Shown one piece after another: positions 7,562 through 16,849 of a DNA stretch of 64,000 bases. Below the pieces are notes generated by a model. The model ran no database searches. It was not told where the DNA came from and worked only from the letters and a program-made list of their open reading frames with translations. Both the position numbers and the translations under genes were made by a program. How positions within the stretch are numbered: position 1 is the first letter of the stretch; the number at the start of each line of letters is the position of its first letter. The stretch comes from Methanococcoides sp. LMO-2 (lineage in GTDB: Archaea > Halobacteriota > Methanosarcinia > Methanosarcinales > Methanosarcinaceae), in NCBI RefSeq assembly GCF_038432375.1, contig NZ_JBCAUS010000002.1, positions 434,001 to 498,000 on the forward strand, written 5' to 3'.

Positions 7562-8932
7562 TCATTCCTCTTCTTCAGGATAACCCTGCCCTTCAAGGAA
7601 TTTACCTCTACCTTTCTCAGCAAGGACATCCTCTTCCCAGATTACTTCACCCCTTGCTATCGTTATCTCCGGGAAGATAGCATCCATGCCTTCAAAGGGT
7701 GACCATCCGGCCTTACTGTGGAGTTTGTCAGCCTTTATCGTGGTTGCATTGCGTGTGTCCACAATGATAAGGTCTGCATCATAGCCTTCAGCAAAAACTC
7801 CCTTTGAATGACGTGTGTCAAGACCGAATATATGTGCAGGGTTCCTGCTTGTCACTTCGATCATCCTGCCAATAGGAAGAATGTTCTTCTTGACAGCCAT
7901 CAACATCAGCGGCATCAATGTTTCCACACCCGGCACTCCTGATGGTGCACTCCTGATGTCAAGGTCCTTGTCGAACTCCGTGTGCGGAGCATGGTCAGAG
8001 GCTATGGAACTCACAGTACCGTCATTGACTGCATTCATAAGTGCTTTAACGTTCCTGCGGTCTCGAAGCGGCGGGTTCATCTTTCCAAAGGTACCCAGCC
8101 TGTCCCAGTCCCTTGTGGACAAAAACAGGTGGTGAGGAGCAACCTCACAGGTTACAGTGTGTGCACGGTTCTCTGATGCTGCCACATATCTTTCCTTGCG
8201 GATCTGACCGATGGCCTCAAGGGTACTGATGTGACAGAAGTGAGACCTTGTGTCTTTCTCTGCAATAACTTCGAGGGCTTTCTCCACGGCATATCCTTCA
8301 CAGAGATTTGATCGAATACGTGAGTGTGATGAAGGTGAAAGATCTTTCTTGAGTAATTTTTCATTCTCCAGGCGCAGATTCTCATCCTCTGCATGGATAC
8401 AGGCCACTGCATCAAGCTCCTTGATGATCCCCATTGCCTCTGCGAAATCCTCTTCACAGATATTCAACCCACCTGTGGACTCTGCCATGAAGATCTCACC
8501 AAATGAGGTAACACCAAGCTCCCAGAGCAATGAAAGGGATTCAAGGTTCTGTGTCACACCGCCATTGATTCCAAAATCGATTACAGATTTGCGCTTTGCC
8601 AGCTTCAGCTTTTCCTTGAAAGATGACTTGTCCACCGTTGGTGGAATAGTGTTTGGATGCTCGACCACAGTAGTAATACCACCTGCTGCTGCTGAGCAGG
8701 AACCTGTGTGCCAGTCTTCTTTCTGTGTCATGCCAGGCTCCCTGAAATGCACATGAGCATCTATACCGGCAGGTATTGTCAGCGCTCCTTTGGCATCGAT
8801 AAGAAGATCTGGATCCGACCCACTGAGATCCTTTGCAATGCGCTCGATCTTTCCATTATTGATCAGTATTTCGCCTGGCTGCAAAAAGTTGTTGTAGAAG
8901 ACCTTTGTGTTCTTAATAAGGATATCAGTCAT
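7562..8932 (-). CDS. pyrC: Dihydroorotase
   Basis: Cyclises carbamoyl aspartate to dihydroorotate in pyrimidine synthesis. At 456 residues it fits the amidohydrolase-type dihydroorotase. Metal and substrate motifs are all present: DAHVHFREPG (about residue 56), HPNTIPPT, the histidines in CHISTLEAIG, CEVAPHHLFLS, and the catalytic IASDHAPH (about 312). The acidic C-terminal tail ends in four glutamates after a glycine. ATG 8932 follows AAGGGGC, a usable ribosome binding site. Upstream, a TATA-like GAATTATAATCC (minus strand, about 8960) fits a single-gene transcript. Confidence 0.93.
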   Translation of the reverse strand: MTDILIKNTKVFYNNFLQPGEILINNGKIERIAKDLSGSDPDLLIDAKGALTIPAGIDAHVHFREPGMTQKEDWHTGSCSAAAGGITTVVEHPNTIPPTVDKSSFKEKLKLAKRKSVIDFGINGGVTQNLESLSLLWELGVTSFGEIFMAESTGGLNICEEDFAEAMGIIKELDAVACIHAEDENLRLENEKLLKKDLSPSSHSRIRSNLCEGYAVEKALEVIAEKDTRSHFCHISTLEAIGQIRKERYVAASENRAHTVTCEVAPHHLFLSTRDWDRLGTFGKMNPPLRDRRNVKALMNAVNDGTVSSIASDHAPHTEFDKDLDIRSAPSGVPGVETLMPLMLMAVKKNILPIGRMIEVTSRNPAHIFGLDTRHSKGVFAEGYDADLIIVDTRNATTIKADKLHSKAGWSPFEGMDAIFPEITIARGEVIWEEDVLAEKGRGKFLEGQGYPEEEE

Positions 8933-9099
8933 CGATGGAGCCCCTTTTAAAAATGATGGATTATAATTCGTGCTGAACTTAACGCTTGGATTTACTTTTT
9001 TATGTATTATAAAACTGTTCTTTCTTCTTTAAGTTTATTTTTTGGCATTCCCCTTTTCCGATGCGATCGCCAAAAAGCGGACCAGATGATCTGTAAATA

Positions 9100-9173
9100 A
9101 TAAAAATATATAAAATATATATCTATATAGTAAATATTTAGTATTATATAGATAAATATAGAATATACAGCGA
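9100..9173 (+). promoter_or_regulatory. AT-rich promoter region of the pst operon
   Basis: Repeated TATA-like stretches (ATATATAAAATATATATC near 9109, TATTATATAGATAAATA near 9142). The proximal one would place the transcript start near 9170, leaving a leader of about 100 bases before pstS. The number of overlapping elements suggests room for phosphate-responsive control, which is inference. Confidence 0.5.
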
Positions 9174-9187
9174 ATGTCTATATACAG

Positions 9188-9269
9188 TTCACCTTATCTT
9201 CCACCTTGCAGACCAGAAGGTCAAAATTCAGATCTGTGATTTAAAACCAATTTAGTTCGATAAGGTGAA
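9188..9269 (+). promoter_or_regulatory. Inverted repeat pairing the pstS leader with its Shine-Dalgarno site
   Basis: TTCACCTTATC (9188-9198) is the exact reverse complement of GATAAGGTGAA (9259-9269). The downstream copy contains the AAGGTGA ribosome binding site, seven to ten bases before the pstS ATG at 9276. Between the arms is a small hairpin GACC-AGAA-GGTC (9211-9222). In RNA the 11-bp pairing would hide the ribosome binding site. The same GATAAGGT core reappears in the hairpin after phoU. Confidence 0.5.
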
Positions 9270-9275
9270 AAACCA

Positions 9276-10145
9276 ATGTTCAAGAAATCAATGTCATATA
9301 TGATCACGCTTTTGCTGGTCACTTCACTTGCTCTTTTCGGAGCAGGGTGTGTAGGCAATGACGCTGCCGATTCCGGCAGTGATGGAGAAATGCAATCAAT
9401 TCAGATCAAGGGATCTGACACAGTTCTTCCGCTTGCACAAGCTGAAGCCGAAATTTTCATGATGGAGTACCCTGACAAGACCGTCTCTATTATCGGTGGA
9501 GGATCAGGTGTCGGTATTGCAGCACTCATTGACGACGAAGTTGACATCGCAATGGCATCAAGAGCAATGAAAGAAGCAGAGATCGAGAATGCACAGGCAA
9601 ATGGTGTCGATCCGATCCAGCTTACAATTGCATGGGACGGTATCTCAGTTGTTGTAAATCCTGAGAACCCGGTATCTGCTCTGACATACGAGCAGCTCGA
9701 AGCGATCTATGTAGGAGATATCTCAAACTGGAATGAAGTTGGCGGCGAAGACAGGGAAATAGTAGTTCTTTCACGTGACAGCAGTTCCGGTACCTACGAG
9801 TACTTCAAGGAAGAAGTGATGGAAGGAAATGAGTACAGAGCTGATGCACTGATCAACCCATCAACCGGAGCAATCATCCAGACCGTTTCACAGAACCCGA
9901 ACGCTATCGGATATGTCGGTGTTGCTTACCTTGACAGGACCACAAAGCCACTTGCAGTCGACAAGGGAGACGGTGCTGAAGAACCTACATCCGAGAACAT
10001 TCTCGCAGGCACATACCCGCTTGCAAGACCACTTTACTTCTACACAGATGGTGAACCAACCGGCCTTGCACTTGAGTTCGTCGAGTTCATCTCAAGCGAG
10101 ACAGGAGAAGCAATGGTCTTTGAAGTAGGGTACTTCCCTGCTTAA
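9276..10145 (+). CDS. pstS: Phosphate-binding lipoprotein of the Pst ABC transporter
   Basis: Captures phosphate outside the membrane and hands it to PstCA. The 289-residue protein has a lipoprotein-type signal (hydrophobic TLLLVTSLALFGAGC, lipobox cysteine about residue 25), a short acidic linker, then the PBP fold: KGSDTVLPLAQAEAE, GGGSGVGIAALIDDEVDIAMASR, the SRDSSSGTYEYF phosphate loop and QNPNAIGYVGVAYL. It is the first gene of pstSCAB-phoU, preceded by the strong AAGGTGA site at 9263. Confidence 0.95.
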   Translation: MFKKSMSYMITLLLVTSLALFGAGCVGNDAADSGSDGEMQSIQIKGSDTVLPLAQAEAEIFMMEYPDKTVSIIGGGSGVGIAALIDDEVDIAMASRAMKEAEIENAQANGVDPIQLTIAWDGISVVVNPENPVSALTYEQLEAIYVGDISNWNEVGGEDREIVVLSRDSSSGTYEYFKEEVMEGNEYRADALINPSTGAIIQTVSQNPNAIGYVGVAYLDRTTKPLAVDKGDGAEEPTSENILAGTYPLARPLYFYTDGEPTGLALEFVEFISSETGEAMVFEVGYFPA

Positions 10146-10179
10146 TTCTTTTAAGGTCCTTCAAGGGCCGGGATGAACT

Positions 10180-11073
10180 ATGTTAGATAGAAAAAGGAAG
10201 GAAAAGGCCATCGAATCCACTCTCCTAATGGTAAGTGGAGTGACAGTTGTAGCCTTGTTCCTTCTTTGTTTTTTCCTTTTCAGAGAAGGATATCTTTTAT
10301 TCGGTGATTATTCCCCTATTTCATTCATTACCGGAAGTTCATGGTATCCGTCATCCTCACCGGCAAAATTCGGATTATTGCCGTTACTGACAGGATCCCT
10401 GATCGTTACAGCCGGAGCTATTATCCTTTCAGTCCCGCTAGGAATTGCTGCAGCGGTCTATATTTCAGAACTTGCAGACCCTAAGGTAGCACAGATCATC
10501 AAGCCATTTGTAGAGATCCTTGCAGGCATACCTTCAGTTGTTTACGGTTTCTTCGGCCTTGTAATAGTGGTCCCATTACTACAGGACCTGCTCGATCTTC
10601 CTACGGGACAGACCGCACTGGCCGGTTCCATTATGCTTGGGATGATGGCACTTCCCACCATAATATCAGTATCAGAGGATGCTATCAATTCAGTCCCTAC
10701 CGCACTTAAAGAAGGATCCCTTGCACTTGGAAGTACCAAATGGCAAACCATTTACAGGGTAGTACTGCCGGCAGCATTGTCAGGAATATCCGCAGCCGTC
10801 ATGCTTGGTATCGGAAGAGCTATCGGGGAGACCATGACCGTCATGATGGTTACAGGAAATACCGCCATCATACCAGGAGTTCCGGAAGGGCTTTTCGATC
10901 CGGTAAGGACCATGACCGCAACCATTGCACTCGAGATGGGGGAAGTTCCACAGGGAAGTGACCATTTCCATGCACTGTTCGCAGTCGGTTCAGTACTTTT
11001 CATAATCACATTCATCATCAATCTCATCGCTGACAGCGTCAAGAAGAAATACAGACTTAAGGAGGCAGTATAA
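10180..11073 (+). CDS. pstC: Phosphate ABC transporter permease PstC
   Basis: One of two membrane subunits of the phosphate importer. The 297-residue protein has six membrane helices; EILAGIPSVVYGFFGLVIVVP and the cytoplasmic coupling loop EGSLALGSTKWQTIYRVVLPAA are typical of PstC. The N-terminus (MLDRKRKEKAIESTLLM) is cytoplasmic and positive. It lies 34 bases after pstS and overlaps the pstA ATG by one base (TAATG), so translation is coupled. Confidence 0.94.
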   Translation: MLDRKRKEKAIESTLLMVSGVTVVALFLLCFFLFREGYLLFGDYSPISFITGSSWYPSSSPAKFGLLPLLTGSLIVTAGAIILSVPLGIAAAVYISELADPKVAQIIKPFVEILAGIPSVVYGFFGLVIVVPLLQDLLDLPTGQTALAGSIMLGMMALPTIISVSEDAINSVPTALKEGSLALGSTKWQTIYRVVLPAALSGISAAVMLGIGRAIGETMTVMMVTGNTAIIPGVPEGLFDPVRTMTATIALEMGEVPQGSDHFHALFAVGSVLFIITFIINLIADSVKKKYRLKEAV

Positions 11074-11930
11074 TGTTCTTTGGAGCAAAGACTTCCGAGA
11101 AGCTGGCATTTGCTACGCTGAAGCTTTCCATGGCGATTGTACTTGCCTTCGTATCGATCCTTGTGATCTACATTACCGTGAACGGATACAGCGTGCTCAG
11201 CCTTGACTTTATAACCCAGATGCCGATGAAAAGGATGACAGAAGGAGGGATCTATCCGGCAATTATGGGCAGCCTTATGCTTATCGGGCTATCAATGGCA
11301 TTTGCCATCCCGCTTGGTATACTCTCAGCAGTCTACCTGAACGAATACTCAACACCTGGACGTACCTCCTGGGCCATCGAGATGGCCATCAATAACCTTG
11401 CAGGAACTCCATCAGTGGTATTCGGTCTTTTCGGACTGGCACTGTTCGTCAAGTACTTCGGATTTGGAGCATCCCTACTGTCAGCATCCCTTACACTGGC
11501 ATTGCTTATCCTGCCAGTGATAATCCGTGCGAGCAAGGAAGCATTGATGACAGTCCCACAGGAATACAGGGAAGCATCCCTTGCGCTTGGTGTCACTAAA
11601 TGGCAGACCACAACTAAGGTAATTCTCCCTGCAGCAATTCCCGGAATGATGACCGGTATTATTCTTAGTATCGGCAGGGTTGCAGGCGAGACAGCACCTA
11701 TACTGCTTACCGGAGCAGCATACTTCTTACCAAGAATACCTGATTCGGTCTTCACCCAGTTCATGGCATTGCCATACCACCTCTTTGTACTGGCGACCTC
11801 AGGTACGAGCATCACACAGACAAGACCGATCCAGTACGGAACCGCACTGATACTGCTATTGATCGTTGTTTTCATGAACAGTATCGCGGTTATGATAAGA
11901 AGACATTACAGGAAAAAACTGAACAGGTAA
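11073..11930 (+). CDS. pstA: Phosphate ABC transporter permease PstA
   Basis: Second membrane subunit of the phosphate importer, 285 residues with six helices. It carries [21 protein letters not shown] and the coupling-loop motif [23 protein letters not shown] that docks onto PstB, paralogous to the one in PstC. Its start overlaps the pstC stop by one base; an AAGGAGG site (about 11060) precedes it. The C-terminus ends in a basic [10 protein letters not shown] tail on the cytoplasmic side. Confidence 0.94.
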   Translation: MFFGAKTSEKLAFATLKLSMAIVLAFVSILVIYITVNGYSVLSLDFITQMPMKRMTEGGIYPAIMGSLMLIGLSMAFAIPLGILSAVYLNEYSTPGRTSWAIEMAINNLAGTPSVVFGLFGLALFVKYFGFGASLLSASLTLALLILPVIIRASKEALMTVPQEYREASLALGVTKWQTTTKVILPAAIPGMMTGIILSIGRVAGETAPILLTGAAYFLPRIPDSVFTQFMALPYHLFVLATSGTSITQTRPIQYGTALILLLIVVFMNSIAVMIRRHYRKKLNR

Positions 11931-11949
11931 AATTATCCGGGGAGATATA

Positions 11950-12717
11950 ATGTCAAAAAAAGAAATTACTACAAATATCAATGTTAAAGACCTCAATCTC
12001 TGGTACGGTGAAAAACACGCACTTAAGGATATCTCAATTGACATACCGGAGAAGAGCGTTACTGCACTAATAGGCCCATCAGGTTGTGGAAAATCCACCT
12101 TTCTGAGATGCCTGAACCGCATGAACGACCTTGTGAAATCATGCAGAATAGAAGGAGATGTTCTTGTGGATGACGAGAATATCTATGAAAAGAATATTGA
12201 TGTAGTTGACCTGAGGAAAAAGGTCGGAATGGTGTTCCAGAAGCCAAACCCATTCCCCATGTCCATCTATGATAACATCGCCTATGGTCCGAAGATACAC
12301 GGTTGCCCAAAATCAGAGATTGAAGAAAGGGTTCACGGTGCATTGGAAGATGCAGCCCTTATGAGAGAGGTCCAGGAGAGGCTTGGAGATCAGGCATTCG
12401 CACTCAGTGGCGGACAGCAGCAGAGATTGTGTATCGCAAGGACACTCGCGGTCAAACCGGAAATTATCCTGTTCGACGAACCATGCAGTGCTCTTGACCC
12501 GATATCCACTTCCAAGATCGAGGACCTTATCCTTGAGCTAAAAAAGGACTATACCATTGTTATTGTTACACATAACATGCAGCAGGCAGCCCGTATTTCC
12601 GATTACACTGCGTTCTTCCTGCTAGGGGAACTTATCGAGTTCGGAAAGACGAAGAACTTATTTGAGAACCCACAGGTAAAAAGTACTGAGGATTATATTA
12701 CAGGAAGATTCGGGTGA
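11950..12717 (+). CDS. pstB: Phosphate ABC transporter ATP-binding protein PstB
   Basis: ATPase that drives phosphate import. The 255-residue protein contains Walker [11 protein letters not shown] (about residue 44), Q-loop [17 protein letters not shown], signature [15 protein letters not shown] (about 155), Walker [14 protein letters not shown] and the H-loop [13 protein letters not shown], all diagnostic for PstB. A GGGGAGATATA sequence upstream gives a good ribosome binding site. It is followed at once by phoU, whose possible GTG start overlaps the pstB stop. Confidence 0.96.
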   Translation: MSKKEITTNINVKDLNLWYGEKHALKDISIDIPEKSVTALIGPSGCGKSTFLRCLNRMNDLVKSCRIEGDVLVDDENIYEKNIDVVDLRKKVGMVFQKPNPFPMSIYDNIAYGPKIHGCPKSEIEERVHGALEDAALMREVQERLGDQAFALSGGQQQRLCIARTLAVKPEIILFDEPCSALDPISTSKIEDLILELKKDYTIVIVTHNMQQAARISDYTAFFLLGELIEFGKTKNLFENPQVKSTEDYITGRFG

Positions 12718-12722
12718 TCTTA

Positions 12723-13373
12723 ATGGTGAGAGAAAGATACATTGAAAGACTTGATTATTTGAGATCAGAGATAGAAGAGATGGGAAAAGTATCACAGGAA
12801 ATGCTGGCCATTTCGATAAAGGCACTGGAAACCCTTGATATAGAACTCGCCGAAAAGGTCATTGAGATGGATACAGCCGTCGACAATTACGAATACGACG
12901 TTGAGAAAGCCACAGCACACCTGTTAGCCCTCCAGCAACCAATGGCTGGTGATCTCCGGTTGATCACAGCTTCTTACAAGATCGCCATTGACCTTGAGAG
13001 AATGAGCGATTTTGCGGTGAACATTGCAGAGCTTGTCAAGAAGATCGAAGGCGAACATACGATCCAGCTATCCGAAATTACTACCATTGCATCCATCACC
13101 GAGGATATGATCGCTAATTGTATCAAAGCCTACGCAGAATCAGATGCAGAACTTGCAAAAGCGACCGCTGCAGAGGATGAGAAAGTCGATAAGCTCTTCT
13201 ACTCCACATGGGAAAAGATGGTTAATATGATGATCGATGATGCGATCCTTATTCCAAATGCAGTGGACCTTATATTCGTTTTAAGGTATCTGGAGCGTAT
13301 TGCAGACCACGCATGCAACATCTGTGAAAGCGTCGTATATATGGTCACTAACCAGAGACCGAACCTTAATTGA
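12723..13373 (+). CDS. phoU: Phosphate uptake regulator PhoU
   Basis: Helical protein that restrains Pst activity when phosphate is plentiful and signals transport state. The 216-residue product (from ATG 12723) holds two three-helix repeats with the family metal-binding signatures EKVIEMDTAVDNYEYDVE (about residues 46-63) and, in the second half, EDEKVDKLFYSTWEKM, plus DLERMSDFAVNIAE and YLERIADHACNICE. GTG 12714 overlapping the pstB stop is an alternative start. It closes the operon and is followed by a strong hairpin and T tract. Confidence 0.94.
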   Translation: MVRERYIERLDYLRSEIEEMGKVSQEMLAISIKALETLDIELAEKVIEMDTAVDNYEYDVEKATAHLLALQQPMAGDLRLITASYKIAIDLERMSDFAVNIAELVKKIEGEHTIQLSEITTIASITEDMIANCIKAYAESDAELAKATAAEDEKVDKLFYSTWEKMVNMMIDDAILIPNAVDLIFVLRYLERIADHACNICESVVYMVTNQRPNLN

Positions 13374-13386
13374 ACGATCAAAGACT

Positions 13387-13430
13387 GATAAGGTTCTCTT
13401 AAACCTTATCGACATCTTTTTTATTTTACT
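13387..13430 (+). terminator. Terminator-like hairpin after phoU
   Basis: Perfect 9-bp stem GATAAGGTT (13387-13395) and AACCTTATC (13402-13410) with a six-base loop, followed by TTTTTTATTTTAC. It marks the end of the pst operon. The stem shares GATAAGGT with the pstS leader repeat. Confidence 0.7.
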
Positions 13431-13450
13431 TCATATAGTTTCATATCATA

Positions 13451-13981
13451 TCATTTCTTCTCATACTCAAAATAGCGGCACACATCCTCATCACACCTAA
13501 TTACCCTCCCAGTTACCTTGCCCTCAACGATTTCGAGTTCTATAGCACTGGGTTCAGCAACACCGGGTACAGTTGGACTGCCGGGGGATAGCAGAAGGAC
13601 CTCATAATCCTCGATGATCGGATGATGGAAATGCCCGAAGATCAGAACGTCCACACCCATCTCTTTTGCCAGATATCGCAGGCCATCCGGGTTATCAGAT
13701 GTCAGCTGTCCCCTATGGATAACACCTACCTTTAAACCTTCAACCTCAATGACCTTCCTTTCAGGCAGTAGTTCCATTATTTCGGGTACATCGGTATCCC
13801 CACGGACCGCCACAAGGTTTCCCAGACTTGCAAGTTCATTGTAGCATTCCATTGTCTCAAAATCACCGGCGTGGATCAGAATGTCACTGTTCCTCATAAT
13901 CGTTACAAGGTCATCCGGCAATTTCTCGATCAGTGACATTCCGGCTTTGATGTGAGTATCAGATAAAATTATTATTTTCAT
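13451..13981 (-). CDS. YfcE/MJ0936-type metallophosphoesterase
   Basis: A 176-residue calcineurin-like phosphodiesterase. The two-metal site motifs are present: SDTHIKAG (residues 7-14), HAGDFET (about 37), RGDTDVP (the usual GNCD is GDTD here), HRGQLT and GHFHHPII, followed by the family SPGSPTVP loop. Small archaeal members hydrolyse phosphodiesters such as bis-p-nitrophenyl phosphate or cyclic nucleotides in vitro; the natural substrate is unknown. It is convergent with the phosphate operon, and a link to phosphate metabolism is only suggestive. Confidence 0.85.
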   Translation of the reverse strand: MKIIILSDTHIKAGMSLIEKLPDDLVTIMRNSDILIHAGDFETMECYNELASLGNLVAVRGDTDVPEIMELLPERKVIEVEGLKVGVIHRGQLTSDNPDGLRYLAKEMGVDVLIFGHFHHPIIEDYEVLLLSPGSPTVPGVAEPSAIELEIVEGKVTGRVIRCDEDVCRYFEYEKK

Positions 13982-14201
13982 GTTCCTCTCCCCTTTGCTT
14001 GTTAAAATGTTGTGTTGCTGGAATATACCGATTTCCCCAGAAATTGATCATACAATAAGGAGATTATCGAGGAATTCACGATCTCAAGTTATTGAACAGA
14101 ATAAATTAAAATCATAGTAACAAAACAATTAGAATATTTTATTTTGAATGACCTTGTGATGATACTATATACCTGAAACTTAAAATTGTTAATTGGTATC
14201 C

Positions 14202-14684
14202 ATGACTGAAATTAAAGGCAAGAATATGAAGCAAAAAAACTGGAAAATACGGAAAGCTGTTGTTGATGATGCAGAAGATCTCAAGCTTTGTATGGACCTG
14301 GCATATTCAAAGTATCTGGAGAGGCTCAAAGGAGAACGCTTGCCACCCATGGATATTGATTACAAAGAAGAAATAACCTATTTCCCGGTCTGGGTCGCAG
14401 AATCTGACAAAGAGATAGTCGGTGGTCTAATATTAATGTTCGAGGAAGATTATACCACAATAGCAAATATAGCAGTACACCCTGATTTCCAGGGAACTGG
14501 TCTGGGGCGTGAGTTAATGGAATTCGCTGAGTCTAAAGCTAAACGTAAAGGATATTTGGAAATGCGTTTAGCAACTCATGTATTATTGAAAGAGAATATT
14601 TCTTTTTATCTCCATTTGGGATGGTCAGAGATTGGACATGATGACACCCGTGTTTATATGAAAAAAAGAATCAACGCATCATGA
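14202..14684 (+). CDS. GNAT family N-acetyltransferase
   Basis: A 160-residue GCN5-related acetyltransferase. The acetyl-CoA binding strand-loop IANIAVHPDFQGTGLGRELM (about residue 87) and the C-terminal NISFYLHLGWSEIG block are the family hallmarks. The acceptor substrate cannot be read from the sequence. Three starts are possible (TTG 14193, ATG 14202, ATG 14226); ATG 14202 lies about 30 bases after the TATA-like ACTATATACC (14163-14172), which would give a nearly leaderless message. The gene stands alone and is convergent with endonuclease V. Confidence 0.82.
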   Translation: MTEIKGKNMKQKNWKIRKAVVDDAEDLKLCMDLAYSKYLERLKGERLPPMDIDYKEEITYFPVWVAESDKEIVGGLILMFEEDYTTIANIAVHPDFQGTGLGRELMEFAESKAKRKGYLEMRLATHVLLKENISFYLHLGWSEIGHDDTRVYMKKRINAS

Positions 14685-14751
14685 TCCACTTAGATCTTAA
14701 CAAAAATAATGGACTTCAGATCTTTGCTGTAACTCAAATGATCTTATAAAA

Positions 14752-15444
14752 TTACAACTCTGCCAATACTTCATGACCATCCTCTAACATATCCCTTTTG
14801 ATCTCATTGACATACATGTGAGCCAGCCTTGTAGGTTCCGGCAGTTTGTAACCCCTCAGGCATTTTCTGGTAACCTCAAGACAGGTGTCCACGGATATCC
14901 GGTGACCTGGTGCAACCACAATGGGATTACTCCGTTTGTTCGTTTTCAGGAGCCATCCTATCTGATCACCATGATATAACAGCGGTTTTGCTTCTCCTAC
15001 ATCCGGCCTGTCAGCCTCACCACAAAGGATGTTCTTCGCAATCCCTATGGTAGGCATGTCCATTACGACGCCTATGTGGGTAGCAAGGCCAGCTTTTCTC
15101 GGGTGGTTGATCCCGCAACCATCGACCATAAGGAGATCGGGTTTTTTCCCGAGTTCTGAAAGAGCATCAACAATCGGTTTTCCCTCTCTGAATGTGAGGT
15201 ATGTTGGTATGTAAGGAAAGTTGATCCTTTGGACCACATGTGTCTTTTCAATGACATCCATCGTGTCATACTCAAGAAGGACCACTCCACAGATGATACG
15301 ATCTCCAAGGAAAGCACAATCTGATCCTGCTATTGTTTCCAGTTCACCGAATTCGTCCTCCGTGCTCACAGAAGCTGCTATTCTGGACTGTATAGTCCTA
15401 AGGAATTCAGGAGAGTGTGAATTTGGTTCCAGCCATTCATCCAT
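14752..15444 (-). CDS. nfi: Endonuclease V
   Basis: Cleaves DNA or RNA one phosphodiester away from a deoxyinosine or inosine, starting repair of deaminated adenine. The 230-residue length is typical. Motifs: AGSDCAFLGD with the catalytic aspartate (about residue 43), PYIPTYLTFREG, the substrate-wedge PYIP element, LMVDGCGINHPRKAGLATHIGV with the second catalytic aspartate, and PTIGIAKNIL. The usual aspartate-valine of the first motif is aspartate-cysteine here, a mild change. It follows the DUF4386 cluster on the same strand but with a gap. Confidence 0.92.
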   Translation of the reverse strand: MDEWLEPNSHSPEFLRTIQSRIAASVSTEDEFGELETIAGSDCAFLGDRIICGVVLLEYDTMDVIEKTHVVQRINFPYIPTYLTFREGKPIVDALSELGKKPDLLMVDGCGINHPRKAGLATHIGVVMDMPTIGIAKNILCGEADRPDVGEAKPLLYHGDQIGWLLKTNKRSNPIVVAPGHRISVDTCLEVTRKCLRGYKLPEPTRLAHMYVNEIKRDMLEDGHEVLAEL

Positions 15445-15511
15445 TCTTCAATACCCCTCTTTCCTTTCTGGACTACCTTTTTCCAAGATGCTAATTATGT
15501 CGCGTTTACAT

Positions 15512-16195
15512 TCATTTTGCAGATGCAGAAGCAATCGCAGATGAATCAAATCCTTTGACGACAAGCCATAATGCAAAAACCATTTCCTGCACGGCAATTG
15601 GAATAAATAGAATACCAAGTAGATCGATATTGAAAGGCTCCAAAAGATAATATACCCACAGCAATGCAACTCCAATAAAGCCCCAGCCTGATAACCATCT
15701 GGGAACGAGCCTTGATCGATACAATAAATAGTTCAGGATCAGGGCAGATATGGTAAAAGCAACTGCAAACCCAAACAAAAAGGCCAGATCACCTGCTGCC
15801 AGTAATATCGTGCCAAAGGTTTGATAATAGGAAGCAACCGGAGTTCCTGCTTTTAAAAATTCCTGACCTAATGCCAATAGTGTTAGTATAGCGATCACAT
15901 TAATAGTAAAAAGCACGCCCTCCGCGATCCTGGCACCAGCGTAACCAAGAGCTAAAGCTTCATTCTGCTTTTTTAGGATTGGATATATCATGATTCCAAT
16001 ACCAGCAACTGCAACGGCATCGATCAAAACAAGGAACGATCCTATCACCATCTGGTTTTCATTTTCAGAAACACTGGTAAGATAATCGGAAGCCCCCAGA
16101 ATAGGGTCCAATAAAATAACACTAAGTGAGTAGGCAACTGTTGCAGTTATAAACAATAATCCTACAATTCTTGCGGTCTTTCTGTTTTCGCTCAT
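15512..16195 (-). CDS. DUF4386 family membrane protein (copy A)
   Basis: A 227-residue protein with about six to seven membrane helices. The N-terminus (NRKTARIVGLLFI), the PILGASDYL segment after helix one, the LGYAGARIAEGVLF helix and the C-terminal LVPRWLSGWGFIG block are typical of DUF4386, a family with no established function. It ends with KGFDSSAIASASAK, nearly the same tail as the second DUF4386 protein 1.7 kb away, suggesting duplication. The start overlaps the upstream membrane protein stop (ATGA). Confidence 0.78.
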   Translation of the reverse strand: MSENRKTARIVGLLFITATVAYSLSVILLDPILGASDYLTSVSENENQMVIGSFLVLIDAVAVAGIGIMIYPILKKQNEALALGYAGARIAEGVLFTINVIAILTLLALGQEFLKAGTPVASYYQTFGTILLAAGDLAFLFGFAVAFTISALILNYLLYRSRLVPRWLSGWGFIGVALLWVYYLLEPFNIDLLGILFIPIAVQEMVFALWLVVKGFDSSAIASASAK

Positions 16196-16773
16196 TTATT
16201 ATCCCTCTCACCAAGGAAGAAGAACAGAAAGGCCAGAACAAAAAAGATCATTATATTTGCCGGGCTTTCCCCCAACCCCTCGGCTGCAGTCAAATATGGT
16301 CTGGCCATCTTCTCGCATGAGAACCACATTCCGGTAAGCAGAAAAGTATATCCTGTCAATTTAAAATAAGAGCTCTTTTCTTTAAGTTTACTGGAATAGA
16401 GCCACAATATCCCAAAAAAGAACAGCAGTATCAAATTCCCACCGATACCGAACAGAACAGGAATATGTGGAAGTGGCATGTTAATAATGCTAATAAAAGC
16501 AACAACAAGAAGAGTTCCGCCTCCAAAAAGAACACTTTTATCTCCATTGCCATAAAGGATTATACCAGTTCCTGCTAAAATAGCTGCAAATGGAACACCA
16601 TATGCCCACAATAAGAACCAAAACCCCGGAACTTTCCATATGGTCTCATTTACTTCTTCCATTGAAGAAGCTTCCTTAAAAGTAGAAGTTACACTGTGAC
16701 TTGCAATCCCTCCAATTGCCACTGCAAGGATCACACCGACCAAGAATAGAGTTAAGCCTAATTTCATGTTCAC
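16192..16773 (-). CDS. Hypothetical multi-helix membrane protein
   Basis: A 193-residue protein with about six hydrophobic segments (LGLTLFLVGVILAVAIGG at the start, a pair in the middle, and IMIFFVLAFLFFFLGE at the end). No family was recognised. A soluble loop of roughly 25 residues (TSTFKEASSMEEVNETIWKV) follows helix one. It overlaps the downstream DUF4386 gene by four bases, so the two proteins are made together and may form a complex. ATG 16773 or the second ATG at 16767 could start it. Confidence 0.6.
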   Translation of the reverse strand: MNMKLGLTLFLVGVILAVAIGGIASHSVTSTFKEASSMEEVNETIWKVPGFWFLLWAYGVPFAAILAGTGIILYGNGDKSVLFGGGTLLVVAFISIINMPLPHIPVLFGIGGNLILLFFFGILWLYSSKLKEKSSYFKLTGYTFLLTGMWFSCEKMARPYLTAAEGLGESPANIMIFFVLAFLFFFLGERDNK

Positions 16774-16849
16774 ACCCCATTTTTATTTAAGACTAAAATC
16801 TATTTAAGCACTTTGAACTTGATGTGAATCTTATCCTGAGAAGAAGTTG

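Larger units (their letters stand above)
8933..9275. other. Divergent pyrC/pstS regulatory region
   Basis: 343 bases without a gene. An 8-bp inverted repeat TTTTTGGC/GCCAAAAA spans 9039-9076, enclosing GCGATCGC. Next comes a long alternating A/T stretch (9100-9173) with several overlapping TATA-like elements, then the pstS leader with its own inverted repeat. No conserved Pho box could be assigned by eye. Confidence 0.5.

Noticed and set aside
8250-8756. 168-codon frame antisense to pyrC
   Set aside because: Lies entirely within the conserved dihydroorotase coding sequence and shows no domain.
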